A stretch of 23,996 bases of DNA from positions 1-23,996 of the forward strand of contig JAUVQS010000006.1 in NCBI GenBank assembly GCA_030598025.1, written 5' to 3'. The notes beneath the pieces are model-generated. The model saw only the letters and a program-made list of their open reading frames with translations, did not search any database and was not told the origin of the DNA. Shown here in pieces: positions 13,412 through 21,892 of the stretch. Each line of letters begins with the position of its first letter. Position 1 is the first letter of the stretch. A program made the position numbers and the translations under genes. This DNA is from Acidimicrobiia bacterium. GTDB lineage: Bacteria > Actinomycetota > Acidimicrobiia > Spongiisociales > JAHEDJ01.

Positions 13412-14583
13412 CGGCCAAGGTCACATCAATCGCAGGTGCCCGATCGGCGGCTCGCCGTCATGTGGCAGCCGCTGAGGTCAATACCCGCCTGACCGTCCTC
13501 TTCAGCCTGGCCGTCGGATTGCTTCTCGTGATCGGCCTCGGGGCTATGCGCAGTGCTTCTTCGGTGGTCGGCCTTGAACTCGAGGACAATGGCTGGGCAT
13601 TTTTCACGAGGCAGTTGATCGCGATGGGTTTCGGCGCGGCGGCCATGATCGTTGCGGCGCGCGTCCCATACAACTGGTATCGCAAGGCAGCCGTCCCCAT
13701 CTTTCTGCTTTCGATTGCCGGCTTGCTGGCCGTCCTCCTGATCGGCGACCGCGATTACGGAAGTCAGCGTTGGATAGACCTCGGTTTCACAGAGTTTCAG
13801 CCGTCTGAGTTCGCCAAGTTCGCCACGATCGTGGCGCTGGCGGCCGTCATGGCCAAGAAAGAACGCCGGCTCGAAAAGGTCTGGCACTTCGTCGTTCCCG
13901 TAGCGACGATCGTCGGAACGACCTGCCTCCTCATAATGCTGGAGCCAGATCTTGGAACCACACTCATCATTGCCGCCTCGGCCTTCGCGATTCTGGCTGT
14001 TTCCGCCTCGCCTCTGCGCTACGTCACGATGGCGGGGATCGTTGGGACACTCAGCGCTCTGGCACTCGCCTACGTCTCCGACTACCGGTTGGCGCGGGTG
14101 ACGGCGTTCCTGGACCCATATGCCGACGAACTTGGAGATGGATACCAGGTTCTCCAGGGTCTCGGTGCCCTGGGGACCGGCGGGACCTTCGGAGTCGGCC
14201 TCGGAGCCAGCAGAACCAGGTGGGGATGGGTTCCAAACGCACACACGGACTTCATCTTCGCCATCATCGGTGAGGAGATCGGGTTCGCCGGCGGGCTTGT
14301 CATCATCGCCCTATTCACCCTTGTCGCCGTGCTCGGTCTGGTGGTTGCTTTCCGGGCTCCCGACCGATTCGGTCGGTTCCTGGCCGTCGGCATCACGGTC
14401 TGGATCGCGACACAGGCTGTTGTCAACATCGGTGGAGTCGTACAGGCGATGCCGATCACCGGCATGCCCCTGCCGTTCATCTCATTCGGCGGAACCGCGT
14501 TGGTGATGGCGATGGGCGCGGCCGGTGTGCTGATCAGCGTGGCACGAAGTGGAGTGTCATCGTCTCGAAGACGACGCCGATGA
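13408..14583 (+). CDS. ftsW: FtsW, SEDS septal peptidoglycan polymerase
   Basis: A 391-residue SEDS-family glycosyltransferase with about ten membrane helices, polymerising lipid II at the septum together with FtsI. Signatures are GSQRWIDLGFTEFQPSEFAK, a membrane block around MLEPDLGTTLII, then RVTAFLDPYAD. The long extracellular loop GDGYQVLQGLGALGTGG with WVPNAHTDFIFAIIGEEIGF follows, and the C-terminal MPLPFISFGGTALV. The Asp in the large loop region (PNAHTD) is in the usual place. ATG 13408 overlaps the murD stop as ATGA, and GGAGGAGGGGG precedes it. The C-terminal tail is short and ends in a run of arginines. Confidence 0.96.
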   Translation: MTAKVTSIAGARSAARRHVAAAEVNTRLTVLFSLAVGLLLVIGLGAMRSASSVVGLELEDNGWAFFTRQLIAMGFGAAAMIVAARVPYNWYRKAAVPIFLLSIAGLLAVLLIGDRDYGSQRWIDLGFTEFQPSEFAKFATIVALAAVMAKKERRLEKVWHFVVPVATIVGTTCLLIMLEPDLGTTLIIAASAFAILAVSASPLRYVTMAGIVGTLSALALAYVSDYRLARVTAFLDPYADELGDGYQVLQGLGALGTGGTFGVGLGASRTRWGWVPNAHTDFIFAIIGEEIGFAGGLVIIALFTLVAVLGLVVAFRAPDRFGRFLAVGITVWIATQAVVNIGGVVQAMPITGMPLPFISFGGTALVMAMGAAGVLISVARSGVSSSRRRRR

Positions 14584-15659
14584 CTTATGCAATCGCGGCC
14601 GCCGGAACGGGCGGCCATGTGTATCCCGGTCTGGCGGTCGGCGAGCAACTCGTGGCCGACGGCGTCGCCCGGTCGGATATCCTCTACATCGGTGGAGATC
14701 GATTGGCTGCCACGGTCTTTCCCGAAGCCGGTTTCCCCTATCTAAGGCTCGAAGTCCGGGGGCTCAGTCGCAGCTTGAGTCTCAAGAATCTGGCTTTGCC
14801 GATCGTGATAGGGCGCGCAACCCTCCGGGCTACGTCCGAACTCCGCAGTCGAGACGTCCGCGTCGTACTCGGCATGGGTAGCTACACATCAGTGCCGGTT
14901 GGTCTGGGAGCCCGGCGTGTGCGGGCCCCCCTCTATCTTCATGAGCAAAATGCGCACGCCGGACTCGCCAATCGAATGATGGGCCGCCTGGCGGTCACGA
15001 CCTTCACATCGTTCGACGAGACCGAAGGCGCCATCCGGCCGAGCCACGTGGGTAATCCGGTGCGTTCCGATCTGGCTCAGTTCAGTCGAGCCGAGCTCCG
15101 GCGTGAGGCGTTCGAGCGATACGGTCTCGAACCCGGTCGCGTAACCGTCGGCGTTGTTGGAGGCAGTCTCGGGGCCCGGGCTGTGAATCGGGCCGTTGTG
15201 GCGGCAATGTCTGACTGGGACGGTCCACCTATTCAGCTGGTCCACCTGGCGGGTCGGGATCATGTTGACGAGGTTGGTTCCGCCGCCGGGGCTTCAGAGG
15301 TTCCCTGGGTGGTGCTCGAGTTCGAGACTGATATGCAGTTCTTCTTCGCGGCCGTCGATGTGGTAGTTGCGAGAGCCGGAGGGATGGTCGCCGAGATAAC
15401 GGCGACCGGAACCCCTGCCATCCTCATTCCCGGCGGTTTCGGGTCGGGCGGTCACCAGGACGCGAACTCGCGGGCGCTCGAGCGGGCGGGAGCGGCGCTG
15501 ACCCTGGCTGAGGATCGAGTCGATCAGCTGTCCGATCTGATTGCTCAGCTCGCCGGCGATCCGGCCGGCCGTCGAGGCATGTCGGCTGCTGCACGTGACA
15601 TCGCCAGGCCTGCCGCAGCTGCCACAATCGCCTCAGAGCTCAGGAGGGCGCATGGTTGA
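14580..15659 (+). CDS. murG: MurG, lipid II-forming GlcNAc transferase
   Basis: A 359-residue peripheral-membrane glycosyltransferase that adds GlcNAc to lipid I. It starts with the glycine-rich block AIAAAGTGGHVYPGLAVGEQ (H13), then LGMGSYTSVPVG and LHEQNAHAGLANRM, GNPVR, the C-domain loop GVVGGSLGARAVNR, and the UDP-GlcNAc site ARAGGMVAEITATGTPAILI with HQDANSRALERAGAAL. The donor-site segment reads IPGGFGSGGHQDANS, longer and more glycine-rich than the common IP-(Y/F)-P form. ATG overlaps the ftsW stop as ATGA; there is little ribosome-site sequence, so translation probably depends on coupling. It overlaps murC by eight bases. Confidence 0.96.
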   Translation: MTYAIAAAGTGGHVYPGLAVGEQLVADGVARSDILYIGGDRLAATVFPEAGFPYLRLEVRGLSRSLSLKNLALPIVIGRATLRATSELRSRDVRVVLGMGSYTSVPVGLGARRVRAPLYLHEQNAHAGLANRMMGRLAVTTFTSFDETEGAIRPSHVGNPVRSDLAQFSRAELRREAFERYGLEPGRVTVGVVGGSLGARAVNRAVVAAMSDWDGPPIQLVHLAGRDHVDEVGSAAGASEVPWVVLEFETDMQFFFAAVDVVVARAGGMVAEITATGTPAILIPGGFGSGGHQDANSRALERAGAALTLAEDRVDQLSDLIAQLAGDPAGRRGMSAAARDIARPAAAATIASELRRAHG

Positions 15660-17022
15660 TCTCGGCACATCGACGCGCATACACATCATCGGCGCGGCCG
15701 GGGCAGGGATGAGTGCACTGGCCAAGCTGCTGGCTCAACTCGGGCACGACGTATCAGGATCGGACCTGAGAGGCGGACCCATTCTCGATCTGCTCGACGG
15801 GATCGGAGTGCGCACCTGGACCGGCAGCCGCCCCGACGAACTATCTGATGTTGATCTTGTGGTCGCCTCGTCGGCGGTTCCCGATCAGGACCCCGAGGTC
15901 ATTGCAGCTCAGAAGAATGCCGTCCCCGTCTGGCGTCGTCCCCGGCTGCTCGAGGCAGTGACCTCCGCCATGCCGGCCATCGGAGTGACCGGCACCCACG
16001 GCAAGACGTCGACGACCGGGATGCTGATCTCCATATTGCGCGCACTCGACGAAGACCCCTCGTTCGTCGTGGGGGGTGAGCTGGTCGACCTTCGAACCAA
16101 CGCACATCTCGGCCGCCGGTCGCCGTTCGTTATCGAAGCCGATGAAGCATTCCGTACCTTTCAGTCACTTCACTTGCATGGCCTCATCGTCACCAATGTC
16201 GAACCGGAACACCTGGATCACTTCGGAACCGTTTTCGAAATGGAGGACGCCTTTGCTGCGGTAGTGAGGAGTGTCGATGGACCGGTGGTCGTCGGTATCG
16301 ACGATGCCGGCGGACGGCGCCTGGCCGAACGTACGGGTCGACCTACTTACGGCACGGACCCGGAAGCAACCTGGCGCCTGGCCGACGTGGATGAGAAGCC
16401 GATGTCGGTCACGTTCCGGCTGGCCGGGCCCGACTTCGACGAGTCGGTGACGGTCTCGCAGCCGGGCCTGCACACAGCTCGCAATGCCGCCGGGGCCATC
16501 GCCCTGCTCGCCGACCTCGGGTTTGATGCTGTTGCGGCGGCTAGGGCTCTCAATGGGTTCGCCGGGATACGACGGCGTTTCGAAGTGCGAGCCACAGTCG
16601 AGGGAGTAACGATCATCGACGACTACGCCCACCATCCGACCGAAGTGGCCGCCACAGTGCGCACTGCCATGAGAGGTGATTGGGATCGAGTGTTGGCAGT
16701 GTTTCAACCACATCTGTACAGCAGGACCGAAGAGTTCCAGCGTGAATTCGGCCTGGCGCTGGCAGGATGCGACCAGATCGTGGTCACCGACGTGTTCGGA
16801 GCTCGCGAGATGCCGAGGCCGGGAGTGACGGGCGCTCTCGTCGCCGACGCGGCGCGGAACGTGACCGATGCCGAAGTGCACTACGTGCCACATCGAGGTG
16901 ATCTCGCTGAGTTCTTGGTCGACCTGGTTGCCCCGGGCGACCTCGTTCTGACGATGGGGGCTGGGGATATCACACTTCTTCCCGGTGAACTCGCGCAGGC
17001 TTTGTCGCAGGACCCCGGGTGA
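15652..17022 (+). CDS. murC: MurC, UDP-MurNAc:L-alanine ligase
   Basis: A 456-residue cytoplasmic ligase that adds the first amino acid of the stem peptide. The N-terminal domain starts IHIIGAAGAGMSALAKLLAQ, with VVASSAVPDQDPEV. The ATP site is GVTGTHGKTSTTGM (K118), the His form typical of MurC. The next blocks are FVIEADEAFRTF and TNVEPEHLDHFG, then IIDDYAHHPTEVAAT and FQPHLYSRT. Many MurC proteins have EADESD at the metal-binding region and DHLDH; here it is EADEAF and EHLDH, a conservative but notable change. ATG 15652 has AGGAGG five bases upstream and overlaps the murG stop. The upstream open frame is a shadow. Confidence 0.96.
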   Translation: MVDLGTSTRIHIIGAAGAGMSALAKLLAQLGHDVSGSDLRGGPILDLLDGIGVRTWTGSRPDELSDVDLVVASSAVPDQDPEVIAAQKNAVPVWRRPRLLEAVTSAMPAIGVTGTHGKTSTTGMLISILRALDEDPSFVVGGELVDLRTNAHLGRRSPFVIEADEAFRTFQSLHLHGLIVTNVEPEHLDHFGTVFEMEDAFAAVVRSVDGPVVVGIDDAGGRRLAERTGRPTYGTDPEATWRLADVDEKPMSVTFRLAGPDFDESVTVSQPGLHTARNAAGAIALLADLGFDAVAAARALNGFAGIRRRFEVRATVEGVTIIDDYAHHPTEVAATVRTAMRGDWDRVLAVFQPHLYSRTEEFQREFGLALAGCDQIVVTDVFGAREMPRPGVTGALVADAARNVTDAEVHYVPHRGDLAEFLVDLVAPGDLVLTMGAGDITLLPGELAQALSQDPG

Positions 17023-17930
17023 TGAGCGCCTGGCGAGATCTGGCCGACCGGAGTCGGCTGCTGACTCACGTGCCGCTGGGCCCCTTGACGACCTACAAAC
17101 TGGGCGGCCCGGCCCGCTTGATGGTCGAGGCGGAGGATCGTGAAGATCTGGTAGCGGTGGCCGCCGGTCTCGAAGAGACACCAATAGACGTGCTCGTCCT
17201 GGGGAGAGGCAGCAACGTATTGATTTCGGACCGGGGTTTTGACGGCGTTGTCGTTCATCTGGGGTCGGGATTCAACTGGGTACGATGGGCGGAAGGGTCG
17301 GTCGCGGCCGGTTCTGCCACATCGCTGCCGCACCTGGCCCGGACGGCCGCTAGAGCAGGTCAGGGAAACCTCGAGTTCTACGTCGGAATCCCCGGTTCGG
17401 TCGGCGGTGCGGTGCGGATGAATGCCGGATGTCACGGTTCGGAGACCGCCGAAGTACTCGAGGTTGCTGAAGTCTTCGACCTGGCCGACGGAGCAGAGAC
17501 CCGTCGAACGCCCCTCGACCTGGCTTTGGACTACCGCCATTCGAATCTCGGAGATCTCGAGATCGTGACCGCGGCAACATTTCGGACTCTTCTCGTTGAT
17601 CCCGAGACGGCCGAGGGGACCATGCGAGACGTGAGTCGGTGGCGCAAGGAGTACCAGCCGGGTGGAACATTGAATGCCGGCAGCGTCTTTCGGAATCCGA
17701 AGGGCGACGCCGCCGGCCGGATCATCGACGAGGCCGGGCTCAAGGGATTCAGCGTCGGCGCCGTTTCAGTTTCACACAAGCACGCCAATTTCATCGTGGC
17801 CGAACGTGAAGCGACGGCTCAGGACGTCCACGATCTCGTTATCGCCGTGCGCGACACCGTCCAGGATCGATCGGGCGTGGAACTGGTCCCGGAAATCAGG
17901 TTCATCGGTGAGTTCGGGATTGAAGAGTAA
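17019..17930 (+). CDS. murB: MurB, UDP-N-acetylenolpyruvoylglucosamine reductase
   Basis: A 303-residue FAD enzyme reducing UDP-GlcNAc-enolpyruvate to UDP-MurNAc with NADPH. The FAD domain shows PLGPLTTYKLGGPA and VLVLGRGSNVLISDRGFDG. Next is FYVGIPGSVGGAVRMNAGCHG, then LDYRHSNLG. The catalytic serine is in GSVFRNP (S222), followed by AGRIIDEAGLKGFSVGAVSVSHKHANFI. This is the short, type II architecture with the HKHANFI block. The start is either GTG 17019 (GTGA overlap with murC) or the adjacent ATG 17022 (TGATG); one codon differs. The stop overlaps ftsQ as TAATG. Confidence 0.96.
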   Translation: MMSAWRDLADRSRLLTHVPLGPLTTYKLGGPARLMVEAEDREDLVAVAAGLEETPIDVLVLGRGSNVLISDRGFDGVVVHLGSGFNWVRWAEGSVAAGSATSLPHLARTAARAGQGNLEFYVGIPGSVGGAVRMNAGCHGSETAEVLEVAEVFDLADGAETRRTPLDLALDYRHSNLGDLEIVTAATFRTLLVDPETAEGTMRDVSRWRKEYQPGGTLNAGSVFRNPKGDAAGRIIDEAGLKGFSVGAVSVSHKHANFIVAEREATAQDVHDLVIAVRDTVQDRSGVELVPEIRFIGEFGIEE

Positions 17931-18664
17931 TGATCGACCCGAGGATGGCCGATCGCCGCCGGGCGGTCCTCGAGCGTGGAGCCAGGAGGGGCATCCGACG
18001 AGCTCTCATATTGCTAATCGCAGTGAGCCTGGTGGCAGGTTCGATCTGGCTTCTGCAATCGCCGATTCTCTCGGTCAGCGAGATCGAAGTGACCGGGTCC
18101 GACAGACGGGACGTGCGCGAGGCAGTTGCCCGAGCTGGTATCGAGGAAGGAACGCCGCTGATTCTGGTTCGACCGCAGCGAGCGATCGACGAACTCGAGG
18201 CCCTGCCGTGGGTTCGAGCGGCGACGGTCGGCCGCGTCTTTCCTGATCGAGTCGAGGTGGCCGTCGACCAGCGGATCGCGGTGGCCTGGATGTGGGCATC
18301 CGGCAGCTACGCAGTCCTGGACCTCGATGGAGCCGTACTCGAATACGTCTCATCGATCGCGGCCGGCGCACCGGTTCTCCAGTTGGGGGTTCAGCGATTG
18401 GAACCAGGCGAATTACACAGTGACCCGGCCGTGCTTGGAGGAATCGAGTTCCTGGCGGCGATCGACGGTGTGCTCTCAGGCCTGGAACTGCGACAGCAGG
18501 GGGGAGAGCTGGCCGGTTTCTTCGACGGCCATGAGATTCGGCTGGGACGTCCGGTGGACATGACGGCCAAGGCGGCGGCTCTGCTGGCAGTTCTGGCGGA
18601 TGGGATTCCAAGCGGTTCCTTGATTAACCTGATCGCGCCCGCCCGGCCGGCAGTTACGCCCTGA
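17930..18664 (+). CDS. ftsQ: FtsQ / DivIB-type cell division protein
   Basis: A 244-residue bitopic membrane protein linking cytoplasmic and outer divisome parts. A basic N-terminus (1-23) is followed by one membrane helix (about 24-44, RALILLIAVSLVAGSIWLL) and a POTRA domain: ILSVSEIEVTGSDRRDVREA, then GTPLILVRPQRAIDELEALP, WVRAATVGRVFPDRVEVAV. The FtsQ domain follows with AVLDLDGAVLEYV. There is no ftsA after it, as in other actinobacteria. Its ATG overlaps the murB stop by one base. It ends this tightly coupled gene series; the next gap is 108 bases. Confidence 0.93.
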   Translation: MIDPRMADRRRAVLERGARRGIRRALILLIAVSLVAGSIWLLQSPILSVSEIEVTGSDRRDVREAVARAGIEEGTPLILVRPQRAIDELEALPWVRAATVGRVFPDRVEVAVDQRIAVAWMWASGSYAVLDLDGAVLEYVSSIAAGAPVLQLGVQRLEPGELHSDPAVLGGIEFLAAIDGVLSGLELRQQGGELAGFFDGHEIRLGRPVDMTAKAAALLAVLADGIPSGSLINLIAPARPAVTP

Positions 18665-18682
18665 GAACCACAATCCTTCAAG

Positions 18683-18713
18683 TTGATGTAGAAGGTTAGC
18701 AATTAGGTATGGA
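18683..18713 (+). promoter_or_regulatory. Candidate ftsZ promoter (TTGATG ... TATGGA)
   Basis: TTGATG (18683-18688) and TATGGA (18708-18713, preceded by GG) are 19 bases apart, longer than ideal. The gap after ftsQ is clearly more AT-rich than the genes around it, as expected for an internal promoter giving extra ftsZ transcript. A second -10-like TAAAGT lies at 18733-18738. Confidence 0.45.
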
Positions 18714-18736
18714 CCCTTTGCGAATGTCAAGGTAAA

Positions 18737-18749
18737 GTTCACCCTGAAC
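18737..18749 (+). repeat. Small inverted repeat in the ftsZ leader
   Basis: GTTCA (18737-18741), CCC, TGAAC (18745-18749), with flanking AAA and CTTT that can extend pairing across a bulge. It ends 11 bases before the GGAG ribosome site of ftsZ. It may be an operator or leader hairpin. Confidence 0.35.
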
Positions 18750-18772
18750 CCTTTCCGCTTGGAGAACAGGCC

Positions 18773-19813
18773 ATGGCCAAACAGAACTTCTCGACACCTC
18801 AGCATTACCTAGCCATCATCAAAGTCGTTGGCGTAGGTGGCGGCGGTGTCAACGCCGTCAATCGAATGATCAACGCCGGTGTCCGGGGTGTCGAGTTCGT
18901 TGCAGTCAACACAGACGCTCAGGCACTTTTGATGTCGGATGCCGATATCAAACTCGACCTCGGTCGCGATATCACCCGCGGCCTGGGCGCAGGTGCGAAC
19001 CCTGAAGTCGGTCGCGCCGCCTCCGAGGAGCATCGGGAGGAGATCGAAGAGGTGCTCAAGGGAGCAGACATGGTGTTTGTCACCGCCGGTGAAGGTGGTG
19101 GAACCGGCACCGGAGGCGCACCCGTTGTCGCCGAAGTCGCCAGGAACCTCGGTGCTTTGACAGTTGGCGTCGTGACCCGTCCCTTCGGATTCGAAGGGCG
19201 GCGCCGGTCCCTGCAGGCCGAACAAGGGATCCAGGATCTGAGGGAGGCGGTCGACACGTTGATCGTGATTCCCAACAACCGCCTGCTCGAGATCGCCGAC
19301 GAGAAGACACCGATCATCGAAGCCTTCCAACTTGCCGACGAGGTACTCACGAACGGCGTGGCGGGCATCACCGACCTGATCACCACACCGGGTCTGATCA
19401 ACGTCGACTTCGCGGATGTGAAGACGGTTATGCAGGATGCCGGCACCGCCGTCATGGGGATCGGCAAGGGCTCCGGCGAGGATCGCGCTTCTCAGGCGGC
19501 CAACCGGGCGATTGCCAGCCCACTTCTGGAGACGTCGATGGAAGGTGCGCGCGGTGTGCTGCTCTCGGTCGCCGGCCCGCCGAGCATGTCTCTATATGAA
19601 GTGAATCAGGCGGCCTCGGCTGTGGCCGAGCATTGTGACGCTGATGCAGACATCATCTTTGGAGCGGTGGTCGACGAGGCGCTCGGCGAAGAGATCAGGG
19701 TCACCGTGATAGCGGCCGGATTCGACCAGCGTCGTGCTCGGGGCCTGGCCTCCGGAACCCTGTCCGGCTCCAACGATGAGGATCTCGACATCCCGAGTTT
19801 CGTCCGCGGATGA
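18773..19813 (+). CDS. ftsZ: FtsZ, cell division GTPase
   Basis: A 346-residue tubulin-like GTPase forming the Z-ring. Signatures are IKVVGVGGGGVNAVNRMI (16-33), the phosphate loop EGGGTGTGGAP (G108-G114), RPFGFEGRRR, the synergy-loop block NVDFADVKTVMQDAGTAVMG and the domain end IRVTVIAAGF (F317). The C-terminal peptide is EDLDIPSFVRG, the docking site for SepF-type partners. Between F317 and that peptide only about 18 residues remain, far shorter than the usual disordered linker. The N-terminus carries a 14-residue extension (AKQNFSTPQHYLAI). ATG 18773 has GGAG eight bases upstream. The stop overlaps pgeF as ATGA. Confidence 0.98.
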   Translation: MAKQNFSTPQHYLAIIKVVGVGGGGVNAVNRMINAGVRGVEFVAVNTDAQALLMSDADIKLDLGRDITRGLGAGANPEVGRAASEEHREEIEEVLKGADMVFVTAGEGGGTGTGGAPVVAEVARNLGALTVGVVTRPFGFEGRRRSLQAEQGIQDLREAVDTLIVIPNNRLLEIADEKTPIIEAFQLADEVLTNGVAGITDLITTPGLINVDFADVKTVMQDAGTAVMGIGKGSGEDRASQAANRAIASPLLETSMEGARGVLLSVAGPPSMSLYEVNQAASAVAEHCDADADIIFGAVVDEALGEEIRVTVIAAGFDQRRARGLASGTLSGSNDEDLDIPSFVRG

Positions 19814-20433
19814 TCATCACGCCCGGCTACCCGGGTGTCGCGTTCACGACCTCTGTCGACGGAGACATGCGCGGGAGCCCGACCGACCGTGAGGCAGTGG
19901 CCGACCGACTGGAGATTTCCCGAAGCTGGGCCGTCGTCGACCAGGTACACGGTGCGCACGCAGTCCGAGCGACGGCTGCTCTCAACTACGGATCGGGAGA
20001 TGCGCTGTTTACAACCGAGCCCGACCTTCCGCTCGCCATGTTCACCGCGGACTGTCTTGGTGTGGCTCTGACGGCAGAGGGCGCGGTCGGGGTCGCTCAC
20101 GCCGGATGGCGCGGCATCGTGGCCGGTGTCGTTCCTGCGCTGATCGGGGAAATGATCGACGCCGGATTTCGGCCGGTTCGGGCGGCCGTCGGGCCGGGAA
20201 TCGGTCCATGTTGTTATGAGGTTGGTGTTGATGTTTCCGACCGGTTGCCGGGTTTCACTTCAGAGACGACGTGGGGAACCGCGAGCGTGAATCTGCGGGG
20301 AGCAGTTCTTGCCCAACTCGACGGCCTGGACGTGTGGGATGCAGAAGCCTGCACCAGGTGTGGCGCAGGGTTTCATTCTCATCGCACCGATGCGACACCC
20401 GCGAGAATGACGACGATTTCATGGCGAACGTGA
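19810..20433 (+). CDS. pgeF: PgeF-like multicopper-type (laccase-domain) peptidoglycan editing factor
   Basis: A 207-residue protein of the YfiH/DUF152 family. In E. coli the homologue removes wrongly incorporated L-Ser from the muropeptide precursor; other homologues act on nucleosides or phenols, so the substrate here is inferred. Metal ligands are visible: H47 in QVHGAH, C82 in TADCLGVAL and H97 in VAHAGWRGI. GPGIGPCCYEVG and the C-terminal Cys-rich TRCGAGFHSHRTD are further family marks. It is somewhat shorter than the usual 230-250 residues because of a short N-terminus. It overlaps ftsZ as ATGA and yggS by 13 bases, the usual actinobacterial order. Confidence 0.92.
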   Translation: MIITPGYPGVAFTTSVDGDMRGSPTDREAVADRLEISRSWAVVDQVHGAHAVRATAALNYGSGDALFTTEPDLPLAMFTADCLGVALTAEGAVGVAHAGWRGIVAGVVPALIGEMIDAGFRPVRAAVGPGIGPCCYEVGVDVSDRLPGFTSETTWGTASVNLRGAVLAQLDGLDVWDAEACTRCGAGFHSHRTDATPARMTTISWRT

Positions 20434-21086
20434 ATCTCAGCGAGATACTGCAGCGGGCGGCCAACGCCGCGGTCCGATCGGGGCGGCGGCCGGAAGACGT
20501 TGTGGTTGTTGCCATCGGCAAGACGTTCCCGGCGGAAACTCTGATGGCGGTCTATGAGGCCGGTCATCGCGATTTCGGCGAGAACCGTGCGCAGGAGTTG
20601 ACCGTCAAAGCTGATCTCATGCCGGGTGACATACGCTGGCACTTCGTGGGGCCATTGCAGCGCAACAAGGTGCGATTGGTTCGTCCGGCCGCCTCGCTAC
20701 TGCACTCAATGGATCGGCCGGCTCTCGGTCAGGCCTGGCTGAAGGGGCCCGGCACTCCTCCTCCGGTGCTCATCGAGATCAACATCGGTGAGGAACCGCA
20801 GAAGGCAGGCGTTGCCCCTGATCAAGCGAGCGCATTCATCGGCGAACTCGCCGACCTGGGTCTGGACATCCGGGGACTCATGGCGATTCCTCCCCGGGTT
20901 GAGAAGCCGGATCATGCTCGTCCATATTTCCGACGAATGGTCGAACTGCGTGAGGCTCTACAAACCGACTTCCCGCAGATCCAGGATCTATCGATGGGAA
21001 TGACCGACGACTTCGAAGTCGCAATTGAAGAAGGAGCGACCCTCGTACGCGTCGGACGGGCTATCTTTGGGCCGAGAATTCACTAG
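20421..21086 (+). CDS. yggS: YggS/PLPBP, pyridoxal phosphate homeostasis protein
   Basis: A 221-residue protein of the alanine racemase-like PLP fold without known enzyme activity, which maintains vitamin B6 pools. PLP lysine is K34 in VVVVAIGKTFPAE; then FGENRAQEL, WHFVGPLQRNK, the block VLIEINIGEEPQKAGV, GLMAIPP, and the phosphate-binding end LSMGMTDDFEVAIEEGATLV followed by RVGRAIFG. Length is normal. ATG 20421 lies within the end of pgeF (13-base overlap); the frame is open further upstream but that part is a shadow. sepF follows after 14 bases. Confidence 0.95.
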   Translation: MANVNLSEILQRAANAAVRSGRRPEDVVVVAIGKTFPAETLMAVYEAGHRDFGENRAQELTVKADLMPGDIRWHFVGPLQRNKVRLVRPAASLLHSMDRPALGQAWLKGPGTPPPVLIEINIGEEPQKAGVAPDQASAFIGELADLGLDIRGLMAIPPRVEKPDHARPYFRRMVELREALQTDFPQIQDLSMGMTDDFEVAIEEGATLVRVGRAIFGPRIH

Positions 21087-21100
21087 GACATTGAGGAGAC

Positions 21101-21631
21101 ATGGCTTCGTTGTGGCAGAAGGCCCTTATGTATCTCGGGCTGGTCGACGAGGATCGAGTCGATCAAGAGCCTGAACAGGCCGCCCCGACCCGTACGAGAA
21201 GCGCGGTGAAGACCGTCAATCCGCAGTCTCCCCGAGAGCGCGTCGCCGGGCGCCGCGTCGAACCCCCTCCGGCGTCGCGCCGTGCCCAACCTCAGCATGG
21301 GTCGCGGTCGACCGGTGCAGTTCGTGCAGTTCCCACGATGGACGCCCAGTCTGATGTGATCGAGCCTGCCCACTTCGACGACGCCAAGCTGCTCGCAGAT
21401 CGAATTCGAGATCGGGTCCCGGTGGTGCTGAACATGAGAACCACCGACCCGGAGATGGTTCGCCGTCTCGTCGACTTCTGTACAGGATTGACGTATGCCC
21501 TCGACGGATCGATGAGGAAAATCGACGAGGGGGTAATTCTCGTTCTACCGCCGCGGGTGTCGCTCGGTCGGGAAGAAAAACGACGCCTGGCAGATCTCGG
21601 CCTTTACGCAATCGGCGACGAGCAACCCTGA
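21101..21631 (+). CDS. sepF: SepF, membrane anchor and bundler of FtsZ
   Basis: A 176-residue protein. The N-terminal amphipathic segment MASLWQKALMYLGLV binds the membrane. A basic, Pro/Arg/Gln-rich linker covers about residues 20-85. The conserved C-terminal domain (about 85-166) has PAHFDDAKLLADRIRDRVPV, VLNMRTTDPEMVRRLVDFCT and GLTYALDGSMRKI, followed by VILVLPPRVSL. SepF replaces FtsA as the FtsZ membrane tether in actinobacteria, which fits the absence of ftsA here. ATG 21101 has GAGGAG five bases upstream. Confidence 0.95.
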   Translation: MASLWQKALMYLGLVDEDRVDQEPEQAAPTRTRSAVKTVNPQSPRERVAGRRVEPPPASRRAQPQHGSRSTGAVRAVPTMDAQSDVIEPAHFDDAKLLADRIRDRVPVVLNMRTTDPEMVRRLVDFCTGLTYALDGSMRKIDEGVILVLPPRVSLGREEKRRLADLGLYAIGDEQP

Positions 21632-21638
21632 ACCCGTC

Positions 21639-21890
21639 ATGGCCTTCATCTGCGCACTCATCGACCTGTACGTCCTCATCCTCTTCGGGCGGATCATTCT
21701 CAGTTTCTTTGAGGTGCCGTCGGATCACCCGGTCGGCAGGATTCGCTCTATTCTCGCGAGCCTCACCGATCCGGTGCTGATTCCCCTGCGAAGAGTGATT
21801 CCTCCAATTCGGATGGGCCCGGCCGCTCTCGATCTCTCACCCCTGGTGGTTCTGCTCGGCCTCAGCCTGCTGCGGAGATTGGTCTGCTGA
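21639..21890 (+). CDS. YggT family membrane protein
   Basis: An 83-residue protein with two membrane segments (about residues 2-24, ICALIDLYVLILFGRIILSFF, and 66-81, LSPLVVLLGLSLLRRL). The family loop HPVGRIRSILASLTDPVLIP lies between them, followed by LRRVIPPI. Its biochemical role is unknown; it is regularly found between sepF and divIVA in Gram-positives. It begins seven bases after sepF with no strong ribosome site. Confidence 0.93.
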   Translation: MAFICALIDLYVLILFGRIILSFFEVPSDHPVGRIRSILASLTDPVLIPLRRVIPPIRMGPAALDLSPLVVLLGLSLLRRLVC

Positions 21891-21892
21891 GA

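Noticed and set aside
16165..17184. 339-codon minus-strand frame across murC and murB
   Set aside because: It spans two certain genes on the other strand and has low-complexity, motif-free sequence.
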